A DNA stretch of 64,000 bases from NCBI GenBank assembly GCA_016703895.1, contig JADJBE010000007.1:135729-199728 (forward strand), given 5' to 3'. The notes under the pieces are model-generated. The model ran no database searches and was not told the DNA's origin. It saw only the letters and a list, made by a program, of their open reading frames with translations. Positions 36,896-44,991 of the stretch are shown here, one piece after another (the stretch's first letter is position 1; each line of letters opens with the position of its first letter). Position numbers and translations under genes: made by a program. This DNA is from Pseudomonadota bacterium (GTDB lineage Bacteria; Pseudomonadota; Gammaproteobacteria; Steroidobacterales; Steroidobacteraceae).

Positions 36896-37531
36896 TCAGC
36901 GTCCCGCTTGTTTGCGCTTGCCAGCTTTGGTCTTGCCACTCTTCTTGGTCGGCTTCTTCTTGGCCGACTTCTTCTTGCTAACTTTCTTCTTGCGCGCCAC
37001 CGGCCGCTTGGCCGGATACAACATCGTGCCGCGGCAGGTCTTCGCACCACAACGGCAAGCGAAAATCTCGTCGACGTTCGGCGGATCGTCCTTCTCACGG
37101 CCGATCTGATAGTCGTAGCCCAGCTCCTCGCCCGGCTTGATATTGCGGATCGCGTCGATGAACACGCGCTGATCCTCGATCTCCGACTCGCAGTTCGCCT
37201 CGCACTTGTGATTGATGAATCGCGCGGCATTGCCACGGACGCCAGCATCGATCAGCGTGCGCTTGTCGACGATGAACAGGAACGTGTGGTTGTCGTTCTC
37301 GTCGTGGCCCTCGTAACGCTTGTCGGCCGCTTTGTGCGAGACCCGGTCGCCCAGATACTCAATGATGCGCGTGCCCTTCTTGATCGGCTTGACGGCAAAG
37401 ACACCGTTGCCATGGACTTTGGAGCGGCGCACCTTGACGAGCGGTGAGCTCACGATCTTGGGACCACCTGGCAGAACTTCGTCATTCTGGTCAGCGGGGT
37501 ATTGAGGCTTACGTTTAGTTGCTGTTGGCAT
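36896..37531 (-). CDS. SET-domain protein lysine methyltransferase with lysine-rich tail
   Basis: 211 residues. The SET domain covers about 28-150: VRRSKVHGNGVFAVKPIKKG start, SAM/substrate motif RFINHKCEANCE near 113, and GEELGYDYQIG near 138. A post-SET cysteine cluster follows (CRCGAKTCRGTM; C159, C161, C166 approx.). The last 35 residues are almost only lysine, serine and alanine, resembling histone H1-like DNA-binding tails. Bacterial SET proteins are uncommon and their targets mostly unknown; the tail suggests nucleoid association or autotargeting. Confidence 0.85.
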   Translation of the reverse strand: MPTATKRKPQYPADQNDEVLPGGPKIVSSPLVKVRRSKVHGNGVFAVKPIKKGTRIIEYLGDRVSHKAADKRYEGHDENDNHTFLFIVDKRTLIDAGVRGNAARFINHKCEANCESEIEDQRVFIDAIRNIKPGEELGYDYQIGREKDDPPNVDEIFACRCGAKTCRGTMLYPAKRPVARKKKVSKKKSAKKKPTKKSGKTKAGKRKQAGR

Positions 37532-37534
37532 GAC

Positions 37535-38329
37535 TCACACGGCCACGGGGGCCTTGATGGGTGGATGAAACTGGTAGTCGCGAAACTCGAAGTCCGCAAA
37601 CTGATAATCAAATATCGACGCCGGCTTGCGCAACAAGGCAAGCTGCGGCAGGCCGTAAGGCTGGCGTGCCAGCTGCAACTCCACCTGCTCCAGGTGATTC
37701 AAGTAGAGGTGACAGTCGCCGCCCGTCCAGACGAAGTCCCCCACCTCGAGCGCGCACTGCTGCGCCAGCATCTGCGTGAGCAATGCGTAGGATGCAATGT
37801 TGAACGGCACGCCGAGAAAGACATCAGCGCTACGCTGATAGAGCTGGCAGGACAAGCGGCCGTCAGCCACATAGAACTGAAACAGGGCATGACAAGGCAG
37901 CAAGGCCATCTGGTCCAATTCGCCCACGTTCCAGGCGCTCACCATGATGCGACGCGAATTTGGGTTGCTGCGCAACTGCTCGACCACAGTCGTGATCTGG
38001 TCCACGTGCTTGCCACCGGGCGTGGGCCATGAACGCCACTGTTTCCCGTACACCGGGCCGAGTTCACCGTCGGCGTCAGCCCACTCATCCCAGATGGTCA
38101 CACCCTGCTCGCGCAGATAGCGCGTATTGGTGTCGCCGCGGAGAAACCACAGCAGCTCGTGCACCACCGACTTCAGATGGATGCGCTTGGTAGTGACCAG
38201 CGGAAAGCCAGCTGCGAGATCAAAGCGCATTTGATAACCAAACACCGAGAGCGTGCCCGTACCGGTGCGATCATCTTTTCGGGCGCCATGGTCGCGTACG
38301 TGGCGCATGAGCTCGAGATACTGCTTCAT
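37535..38329 (-). CDS. thyA: Thymidylate synthase
   Basis: 264 residues, the E. coli-type length; methylates dUMP using methylene-tetrahydrofolate. Active cysteine in ALLPCHALFQFY near 146, folate/dUMP motifs RTGTGTLSVFG near 22, LWFLRGDTNTRYL near 57 and FNIASYALLTQM near 177 are all present. lgt is directly upstream with an ATGA overlap, so lgt-thyA form one unit, as in E. coli. Confidence 0.96.
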   Translation of the reverse strand: MKQYLELMRHVRDHGARKDDRTGTGTLSVFGYQMRFDLAAGFPLVTTKRIHLKSVVHELLWFLRGDTNTRYLREQGVTIWDEWADADGELGPVYGKQWRSWPTPGGKHVDQITTVVEQLRSNPNSRRIMVSAWNVGELDQMALLPCHALFQFYVADGRLSCQLYQRSADVFLGVPFNIASYALLTQMLAQQCALEVGDFVWTGGDCHLYLNHLEQVELQLARQPYGLPQLALLRKPASIFDYQFADFEFRDYQFHPPIKAPVAV

Positions 38330-39129
38330 GCAGCGCTGGTCACCACATTGCCACTCGGCTCGCGACGCTTGTACGCCATTATCATGAGCGCCGCACCGAT
38401 CAGCACCATCGGCGCGGACAACACCATGCCCATGGTGACCCAGTCACCCAGTAGGTAGCTCAAGTGCTGGTCGGGCACACGCCAGAACTCTACCGTGATG
38501 CGCGCTAGGCCATATAAAATCAGAAACAGACCCGAGGGCGCGAGGCGCGGCCGCGGCTTGGACGTGAACCACCATAGGATCAGAAACAGCAGCAGGCCTT
38601 CGAGCGCCGCTTCGTAGAGCTGCGTCGCGTGCCGCACTTCACCGTTCACCTGGAAGCCCCAAGGCACCGTGGTCGTCTTACCCCACAGCTCACCATTGAT
38701 GAAATTACCGAAGCGTCCCGCCATCAGCCCGAGGCCTGGAAAGGGCGCGGCAAAGTCAAACACGTCCGCAATCTTGCGCTTGCGCCGCACCGCATAGATC
38801 GCGATCGCCAGCATCACGCCAAGCAGACCGCCATGGAACGACATGCCACCGTCCCAGATCTTGATCGGATACCAAGGGTCTTGCGCCCAGAAGCCCAAGC
38901 CATAGAACAGCACGTACCCGACTCGGCCGCCGAGAATCACACCGAGCATCGCAAAGAACAGGAAGTCATCGACGTCGAGCGGCTTCCAGGTGGAACCGGG
39001 GCGGCGCGCACGATAACGACCCAACCACCAGGCTGTAGCAAACGCCACCAGATAGGTGATGCCATACCAGTGGACCTTGATGGGCCCGAGCTGGATGGCG
39101 ATGGGATCGAAGCCAGGGTACTGAAGCAT
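38326..39129 (-). CDS. lgt: Prolipoprotein diacylglyceryl transferase
   Basis: 267 residues, seven membrane helices; transfers diacylglycerol to lipobox cysteines of exported lipoproteins (several are in this window). Hallmarks: GGRVGYVLFYGLGF near 87, HGGLLGVM near 118 and AGRFGNFINGELWGK near 150. Its stop overlaps the thyA start. Confidence 0.95.
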   Translation of the reverse strand: MLQYPGFDPIAIQLGPIKVHWYGITYLVAFATAWWLGRYRARRPGSTWKPLDVDDFLFFAMLGVILGGRVGYVLFYGLGFWAQDPWYPIKIWDGGMSFHGGLLGVMLAIAIYAVRRKRKIADVFDFAAPFPGLGLMAGRFGNFINGELWGKTTTVPWGFQVNGEVRHATQLYEAALEGLLLFLILWWFTSKPRPRLAPSGLFLILYGLARITVEFWRVPDQHLSYLLGDWVTMGMVLSAPMVLIGAALMIMAYKRREPSGNVVTSAA

Positions 39130-39161
39130 GGCGGGGATTCTACCGTTTCAAGGCAGAAGAG

Positions 39162-40439
39162 TTACGATTGCCGACTGGCATCGGCGGCACTGTCGTCAGT
39201 GACACGGCAAAACAGTGCCTTCAGATAGCGTGTCTCGAAGACGGCCGGATGCAGCGGATGGTCCGGCGCCTGACCGCCAGACTCGAGCACTTGCACAAAA
39301 CGTCCACTCTGGCGCGCAGCGCCCTGCACGGCATGCATCAATTCCTCGACGCTCAAGTGATACGAGCACGAACACGACACCAGTAAACCGCCGTCCTCGA
39401 GCAAGGCGAGCGCAAGCTGATTGAGCTTGCGATAGGCGGCCTGGCCTTGCGGCGCGTCTTTCCGGCGCTTGATGAACGCCGGCGGATCGAGAATCACGAC
39501 GTCGAACCGCGCACGCTCGGCGGCCAAGGTACGCAGCGCGTCGAAAGCATCCGCCTTGCGGGTGCGGACACGCACCGAGTTGGCCACGGCATTGCGCTCG
39601 GCATATTCCAGCGCCTGCGTGGAAGAGTCGACGCACAGGGCATCACTCGCACCAGCCACCAGTGCGCTCACTGCCCACGCACCGACATAACTACAAACAT
39701 CCAGCACCCGCGCACCAGCGGGTAGGTAGCGCAGCAAGCGGTCGCGGTTTATCGCTTGATCATAAAACCAGCCGGTCTTTTGGCCATCGGTCAGCGGCGC
39801 AGTGAATGTGGCAGCACCTTCGTGCACAGTCACATCACGCGGTACCGCACCCGCAGCCGCTTCAACGAACTGCGCCAACCCCTCAAGCGCGCGAGCACCC
39901 GAGTCGTTCTTCCACACGAGACGATGCTCACCGACGGCAGCCGCCAGTGCGGCCTCGATCGCCGGTCGCAGCGCGTCCATCCCAGCCGTCGCACTCTGTG
40001 CGACCAGCAGGTCGCCGTAGCGGTCGACCACCAGACCGGGCAGCCGATCCGACTCACCAAACACCAGTCGATAGTAGGGCCGTTGATACAGCGATTCGCG
40101 CAACCGCAGCGCACTCGCCACGCGCCGGTGTAGCAACGCGCTGTCCAGCGGCTGTGAGGCATCGCGACTGACGATGCGCGCGGCGATCAGACTGTTCGGG
40201 TTGACGTAGGCATAGCCAATGAACTCATCGCGGTCCGTGTGCACCCGCACACTCGCACCGCGCTCAAAGCCGGTCAGCGGCGTCGCTTTGGTATCCACTT
40301 CGTTGCTGAACACCCAGAGATGGCCGGCGCGCACGCGATGGTCCTCGCCGCGCTTCAACTTCAATACGGGAACCCTGTCGGCAGAACGGGAATCGGCCGG
40401 GACAGCATCAGCCGGGCTTGAATCAGAATGAGTCGACAT
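39162..40439 (-). CDS. rlmI: RlmI/RlmK-like 23S rRNA cytosine methyltransferase
   Basis: 425 residues from ATG 40439, preceded by GGAGGAAC. An N-terminal PUA domain (about 25-100, GHLWVFSNEVD), an EEHEA-like middle domain and a C-terminal Rossmann methyltransferase with LDVCSYVGAWAV near 243, VDSSTQALEYAERNA near 265 and catalytic LDPPAFIKRRKDAP near 310. RlmI makes m5C1962 in 23S rRNA; paralogues modify other sites, so the symbol is by similarity. Divergent from the DUF255 gene (89 bp gap). Confidence 0.83.
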   Translation of the reverse strand: MSTHSDSSPADAVPADSRSADRVPVLKLKRGEDHRVRAGHLWVFSNEVDTKATPLTGFERGASVRVHTDRDEFIGYAYVNPNSLIAARIVSRDASQPLDSALLHRRVASALRLRESLYQRPYYRLVFGESDRLPGLVVDRYGDLLVAQSATAGMDALRPAIEAALAAAVGEHRLVWKNDSGARALEGLAQFVEAAAGAVPRDVTVHEGAATFTAPLTDGQKTGWFYDQAINRDRLLRYLPAGARVLDVCSYVGAWAVSALVAGASDALCVDSSTQALEYAERNAVANSVRVRTRKADAFDALRTLAAERARFDVVILDPPAFIKRRKDAPQGQAAYRKLNQLALALLEDGGLLVSCSCSYHLSVEELMHAVQGAARQSGRFVQVLESGGQAPDHPLHPAVFETRYLKALFCRVTDDSAADASRQS

Positions 40440-40528
40440 GCGAGGTTCCTCCGCGGCGGGGCAGCGCCATAGCGAAGGCCCATTGACGTATATTGGACCC
40501 CATTCTAGCGGCACCCGGTGAATTAAGC

Positions 40529-42631
40529 ATGTCCCACGCGACGCGCGACGCGTCCGGCAATCGTCCTGCCAACGCACTGGCAACGGAGACGAGCCCTTAT
40601 CTTCTGCAGCACGCGCACAATCCCGTGGACTGGCACCCGTGGGGGCCCGCGGCGCTGGCACTTGCGCGCACCACTGGCAAGCCGATCCTGCTCTCGATCG
40701 GCTATTCCGCCTGTCACTGGTGCCATGTGATGGCACATGAATCCTTCGAGGACGCCGCAACCGCGCAAGTGATGAACGAACTGTTCGTCAATATCAAGGT
40801 GGACCGCGAGGAACGCCCCGACCTCGACCGTATCTACCAACTCGCGCATCAGATGCTGACGCAGCGTGGCGGTGGCTGGCCACTGACGATGTTTCTCACG
40901 CACGATGACCAGCGCCCGTTCTTCGGCGGCACCTATTTTCCGGACAAACCGCGCCATGGCATGCCGGCGTTCGTACAGGTGATCCAGCGTGTCGCGCAGT
41001 ACTACCGCGAACAGGCCAGCGAGATGCGCCAGCAGAATGACGCGCTGATGACCGCATTTGCAGCCATGACCCCGCCGGTCGAGTTGGATCGCGATCTCAC
41101 GGACCAACCGCTCGCCGCTGGCCGCCAGCAACTGGCAGAGCAGTTTGATAAACACTATGGAGGTTTTGGGTCAGCCCCCAAGTTTCCGCATCCGGGCTCG
41201 ATCGAGTTTCTCCTGCAACAGTGGTACACGACGGCGGCAACGCCCGAGCCGGATCTACACGCGCTCTATATGTCGACGCTCACACTGACGCGCATGGCCG
41301 AGGGCGGCCTCTATGACCAACTCGGCGGTGGCTTTGCGCGCTACTCAGTCGATGACTATTGGATGATCCCGCATTTTGAGAAGATGCTGTACGACAATGC
41401 CGCCTTGCTCGCGAGCTACGCCGATGCCTACCTCGCCACCAGCGAACCGTTGTTTGGGCGGATTGCGGGCGACACCGCCGACTGGTTGATCCGCGACATG
41501 CAGTCGCCCGCAGGCGGCTTTTATTCCAGCTACGACGCCGACTCCGAAGGCCACGAAGGCACCTTCTATGTATGGGATCAGCAGGTCGTGCGCGCGCTGC
41601 TGCCGGCGGCAGACTATGCGGTATTCAGTCGCCGTTTCGGACTCGATCGCGACGCGAACTTCGAGGGCCGCTGGCACCTGCATGTCTGTCGTACACTGGA
41701 CGACATTGCAGCGGAACTGTCATGCGAGGTGCATACGGTTACCGCACAGCTCGAGTCCGCTCGCCAACGTTTGCTTGGCGTGCGGAACGAGCGCGTCTGG
41801 CCCGCACGCGACGACAAGGTGCTTACCAGCTGGAACGCGCTGGCGATACGTGCACTGGCACGGGCCGCGCGGGCGCTGCGTCGTGACGATCTGATGGTCG
41901 CGGCGGACCGTGCAATCGACTTTCTGGTCAGCACGGTCTGGCGCGATAGTCGCCTGCTCGCTACCTACAAAGATGGCAAAGCGCACCTCAACGCCTATCT
42001 CGATGACTACGCATTTCTGGCAGATGCGCTGCTGGAGTTGCTGCAGCTACGCTGGCGGGAATCCGACGCACTAATGCTGCAGCAGCTGTGCGATACGCTG
42101 CTGGCACAGTTCGAGGACCGCGAACACGGCGGGTTCTTTTTCACCTCCAACGATCATGAGACCTTGATCCATCGCGCCAAATCGCTGAGCGACGACGCGA
42201 CGCCATCGGGCAACGGCATTGCCGCGCAAGTCTTGCTGCGCACGGGTTACTTGCTGGGTGAGACTCGCTATCTCGTCGCCGCCGAACGCGCACTGCGCGC
42301 AGCCTGGCGCGCGCTCGAAAAGTATCCGCAGGCGCATGTGAGCCTGCTGACAGCGTTGCGCGAACAACTGTCGCCCCCCGAGATCATCATCCTGCGTGGC
42401 CAGCCGACGGCAACGCAAGCTTGGCAGCGCGAGCTGGCGCTCGTGTACGCACCGCATCGGATGAGTTTCGCCATCCCTGCCGACGCCGCCGACCTCGCAC
42501 CTGCACTCGCCAGCAAGACAGTGCGCGCTTCGACCGCGGCCTACATTTGCCGCGGCACGCAGTGTTCTGCACCCATCGAGTCGCTGACTGAGCTAGTACG
42601 CGCCACACGGCTGCGGCTCGCCGAGAATTGA
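40529..42631 (+). CDS. DUF255 thioredoxin-domain protein (YyaL/SSP411 type)
   Basis: 700 residues. The N-terminal thioredoxin-like domain has GYSACHWCHVMAHESFED (CxxC near 66-69) followed by VKVDREERPDLDRIYQ; the C-terminal part is an (alpha/alpha)6 barrel like glycosidases/epimerases (EKMLYDNAALLASYADAY, KVLTSWNALAI). The family is widespread but has no proven reaction; a redox or glycan role is speculative. ATG 40529 is preferred over the longer frame, which would begin in the rlmI promoter region. Confidence 0.87.
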   Translation: MSHATRDASGNRPANALATETSPYLLQHAHNPVDWHPWGPAALALARTTGKPILLSIGYSACHWCHVMAHESFEDAATAQVMNELFVNIKVDREERPDLDRIYQLAHQMLTQRGGGWPLTMFLTHDDQRPFFGGTYFPDKPRHGMPAFVQVIQRVAQYYREQASEMRQQNDALMTAFAAMTPPVELDRDLTDQPLAAGRQQLAEQFDKHYGGFGSAPKFPHPGSIEFLLQQWYTTAATPEPDLHALYMSTLTLTRMAEGGLYDQLGGGFARYSVDDYWMIPHFEKMLYDNAALLASYADAYLATSEPLFGRIAGDTADWLIRDMQSPAGGFYSSYDADSEGHEGTFYVWDQQVVRALLPAADYAVFSRRFGLDRDANFEGRWHLHVCRTLDDIAAELSCEVHTVTAQLESARQRLLGVRNERVWPARDDKVLTSWNALAIRALARAARALRRDDLMVAADRAIDFLVSTVWRDSRLLATYKDGKAHLNAYLDDYAFLADALLELLQLRWRESDALMLQQLCDTLLAQFEDREHGGFFFTSNDHETLIHRAKSLSDDATPSGNGIAAQVLLRTGYLLGETRYLVAAERALRAAWRALEKYPQAHVSLLTALREQLSPPEIIILRGQPTATQAWQRELALVYAPHRMSFAIPADAADLAPALASKTVRASTAAYICRGTQCSAPIESLTELVRATRLRLAEN

Positions 42632-42639
42632 GGCTAGCG

Positions 42640-43194
42640 GTGAGCCGGGTCATTGCCTTTGCGCCGTTGCTCGGCCGAGCACCACGGGTTCTGGTTTTGG
42701 GTAGCCTGCCGAGCGTCGCATCCTTGGCTGCCAACCAGTACTACGCGCATCCGCGCAATACCTTCTGGCGGATCATGGGCGAGCTAACTGGCTGCCCGGC
42801 GGGCGCCGCCTATGCAGAGCGCAGCCTGGCGGCACAGCGCGCAGGCATCGCGATCTGGGACGTCCTCGCCGCCGCCTCGCGCCCTGGCAGCCTGGATTCA
42901 GCCATCGATCGGCGGACCGTTATCACTAACGACTTTGCCGCACTATTGCGACATCGATCGACGCTCGCGCTGATCGCCTGCAATGGGCAGACAGCGGCGC
43001 AGTTGTTTGACCGGCACGTACAACCCAGTCTGCGTGGCCGGGCAGCTACGCTGGCGCGAGTGACACTACCGTCCACCAGCCCCGCCAATGCCAGCCTGTC
43101 TTTGGATGCGAAAGCAGCGCTGTGGTGCGCGGCACTACGCCCAGCGCTGCGCGCTGCATTGATCGTTAGTCCGGCCGCACCAGATCTTCGGTGA
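42640..43194 (+). CDS. Hypoxanthine/deoxyinosine-DNA glycosylase (UDG superfamily)
   Basis: 184 residues from GTG 42640 (8 bp after the DUF255 stop; a TTG overlapping that stop is also possible). UDG-fold motifs: VLVLGSLPSVASL near 22 and NQYYAHPRNTFWRIM near 38, characteristic of DNA-deoxyinosine glycosylases, and the C-terminal substrate loop VTLPSTSPANAS near 147. It should remove deaminated purine or uracil bases. The 3' end overlaps the convergent oxidase gene by 29 bases. Confidence 0.83.
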   Translation: MSRVIAFAPLLGRAPRVLVLGSLPSVASLAANQYYAHPRNTFWRIMGELTGCPAGAAYAERSLAAQRAGIAIWDVLAAASRPGSLDSAIDRRTVITNDFAALLRHRSTLALIACNGQTAAQLFDRHVQPSLRGRAATLARVTLPSTSPANASLSLDAKAALWCAALRPALRAALIVSPAAPDLR

Positions 43195-44245
43195 TCGCGG
43201 CGACCGATTCGCAGCCGGCCAAGGCCATGGCGATATCGAACTCTGCTCGCAACAGATTGAGAACGTGACGCACGCCGGCCTGTCCGCCAACCGTTAGCCC
43301 CCAGAGCGCGGGCCGGCCAATCAGCGCCGCGTTGGCGCCGAGGGCCAGCGCTTTCAACAGATCCGTGCCACGCCGGATGCCGCCGTCCACCAGCACCGCG
43401 GCCCGATCGCCGACCAAGGTGGCGATCTCAGGCAGCACTACCGCCGTCGCCGGCGCGCTGTCGAGTTGTCGGCCACCGTGGTTCGAGACAATGATGCCGC
43501 GCGCGCCATGCTCGACCGCGGTCAGCGCGTCATCCCCTCGGACGACACCTTTGACGAGCACTGGCACGGTGCTGGTCGCGCAGAGCCAATCCAGATCGCG
43601 CCAGTTGAGCGACGGGTCGAGCATCTCGTTCACGTAGCCCATGAAGCCGCCCTGCGCAAGGTCGGGCTTGGAATAACGTTCGCCGGCCGGCAGCAGATTG
43701 CTCATCGGCAGCTCAACCGGGAACGCAAACTGGTTACGCACGTCCCGCTCACGCCGTGCACCGACCGGCGCATCGACCGTGACCGCAATGGCGCCACAGC
43801 CGGCCGCGATCGCACGCGACACCAGATCGCGGGTAATGCCGCGGTCCTTGTACACATACAGCTGGAACCACCAACCGCGCGTTGCGGCCTTAGCCACCTG
43901 CTCCATCGGGTAGTTAGACAAGGTCGAGAGCACCAATGCTGTACCACAGTCAGCGGCCGCACGCGCTGTCGCCACCTCGCCATCAGGATGCGCCATCTGA
44001 TGATAGGCGGTCGGCGCGATCATCAACGGCCAGTCCAGAGCGGTGCCGAGCACCTGTGCACGGTGGTCCCGCTTAGCGACGTCGCGCATGACTCGGTAGT
44101 GAATCGACCACTGGTCCCACGCAGCACGGTTGGCGCGCAAGGTCAGCTCATCGGCTGCGCCGCCAGCGTAGTAGTCCCGTGGGCCCGCCGGGAGCTGCGC
44201 AAGTGCTGCACGCTCGATGTCGGCCAGATTGATTAGTTCATTCAT
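43166..44245 (-). CDS. FMN-dependent alpha-hydroxy acid oxidase/dehydrogenase
   Basis: 359 residues, TIM barrel of the LldD/glycolate oxidase family. Seen: N-terminal LPAGPRDYYAGGAADELTLR, FMN segment PLMIAPTAYHQMAHP near 75, QLYVYKDRGIT near 127, and the catalytic histidine/arginine motif SNHGGRQLDSAPA near 255. Oxidises (S)-2-hydroxy acids such as lactate or glycolate to keto acids. Whether it passes electrons to oxygen or to quinone cannot be told. A HIT-family gene lies 30 bp upstream on the same strand. Confidence 0.87.
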   Translation of the reverse strand: MNELINLADIERAALAQLPAGPRDYYAGGAADELTLRANRAAWDQWSIHYRVMRDVAKRDHRAQVLGTALDWPLMIAPTAYHQMAHPDGEVATARAAADCGTALVLSTLSNYPMEQVAKAATRGWWFQLYVYKDRGITRDLVSRAIAAGCGAIAVTVDAPVGARRERDVRNQFAFPVELPMSNLLPAGERYSKPDLAQGGFMGYVNEMLDPSLNWRDLDWLCATSTVPVLVKGVVRGDDALTAVEHGARGIIVSNHGGRQLDSAPATAVVLPEIATLVGDRAAVLVDGGIRRGTDLLKALALGANAALIGRPALWGLTVGGQAGVRHVLNLLRAEFDIAMALAGCESVAAITEDLVRPD

Positions 44246-44275
44246 GACAGTTGCAGATCGACCAGGCGCGACAAC

Positions 44276-44791
44276 TCAGGTCACCGGCTGACCAACACGC
44301 TCACCCGGCGCGTACCGCATCGGACGCGACACACCCATGCGAGTGAGCTCACGACGAATCGCCTCGGCTAGCTCCTCGAACGCAGCCGGCTCATACGGTG
44401 TGGCCGCTAGCCAATCGTAGGCCCACGGATGCTGCGTACGCAGCTCGTCGGCCTCGTCCGCAAAGCGCGGCATTACATGCGCATGCAACGCCGGCTCCTG
44501 ATTGCCCAAGATCGCGTAGTTGATACGTACGGCATTGGTGGCGCGTAGCACCGCATCGCCCAAGCGCGCCATGTCCTGCAGGTAGTGAGACCGCGCTTCG
44601 GCCGATAGAACGTTCAACTGCGGCACCACCGGGTCCGGCAGCAGCAGACAATAGCCCCGCACGAACTGCTGCTGCGCAAACAGCGCCCAGCCAGAGCCAA
44701 GACGCGCGATCACCGCGGGTTCCCGACCATCGCGTGCCGCAGCCACGCGACGATGGATGACTGTCTCGACTTCCGTATCTTGAGTCTTCAT
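44276..44791 (-). CDS. HIT-family protein
   Basis: 171 residues with a HIT (histidine triad) domain: the motif ALHAHVMPRF near 103-112 follows NYAILGNQEP, giving HxHxH-like geometry with fewer histidines than canonical Hint proteins. HIT proteins are nucleotide hydrolases or transferases. ATG 44791 overlaps the stop of a small upstream ORF as ATGA, so the two may be translationally coupled. Confidence 0.78.
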   Translation of the reverse strand: MKTQDTEVETVIHRRVAAARDGREPAVIARLGSGWALFAQQQFVRGYCLLLPDPVVPQLNVLSAEARSHYLQDMARLGDAVLRATNAVRINYAILGNQEPALHAHVMPRFADEADELRTQHPWAYDWLAATPYEPAAFEELAEAIRRELTRMGVSRPMRYAPGERVGQPVT

Positions 44792-44952
44792 CGGCTCATT
44801 CTCGCGCAGCGGCGCAAAACGCCAATGCCGGGCTCCGTGGCGGCCGAACTACCCTCTTCAGGGGTAGTCAGACGCAGCGCAAAGTCGTATGCATCCACCG
44901 TCGTGCGGGGCACGTCAATGGCCACGACGACATCCGTAACTTCGATCTGCAT
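44788..44952 (-). CDS. Small ORF (54 residues) coupled to the HIT gene
   Basis: ATG at 44950-44952 opens a 54-residue frame that ends TGA overlapping the HIT-gene ATG (ATGA). Its N-terminus MQIEVTDVVVAIDVPRTTVD looks protein-like, with alternating hydrophobic residues and no low-complexity bias; the C-terminus ends RRCARMSR. I recognise no family. It lies in the 200 bp between the HIT gene and the divergent L,D-transpeptidase gene and may instead be leader sequence. Confidence 0.4.
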   Translation of the reverse strand: MQIEVTDVVVAIDVPRTTVDAYDFALRLTTPEEGSSAATEPGIGVLRRCARMSR

Positions 44953-44991
44953 CGCTGCAAAAGTTTACAGATTCGTTAGACTGCCGTCCGT

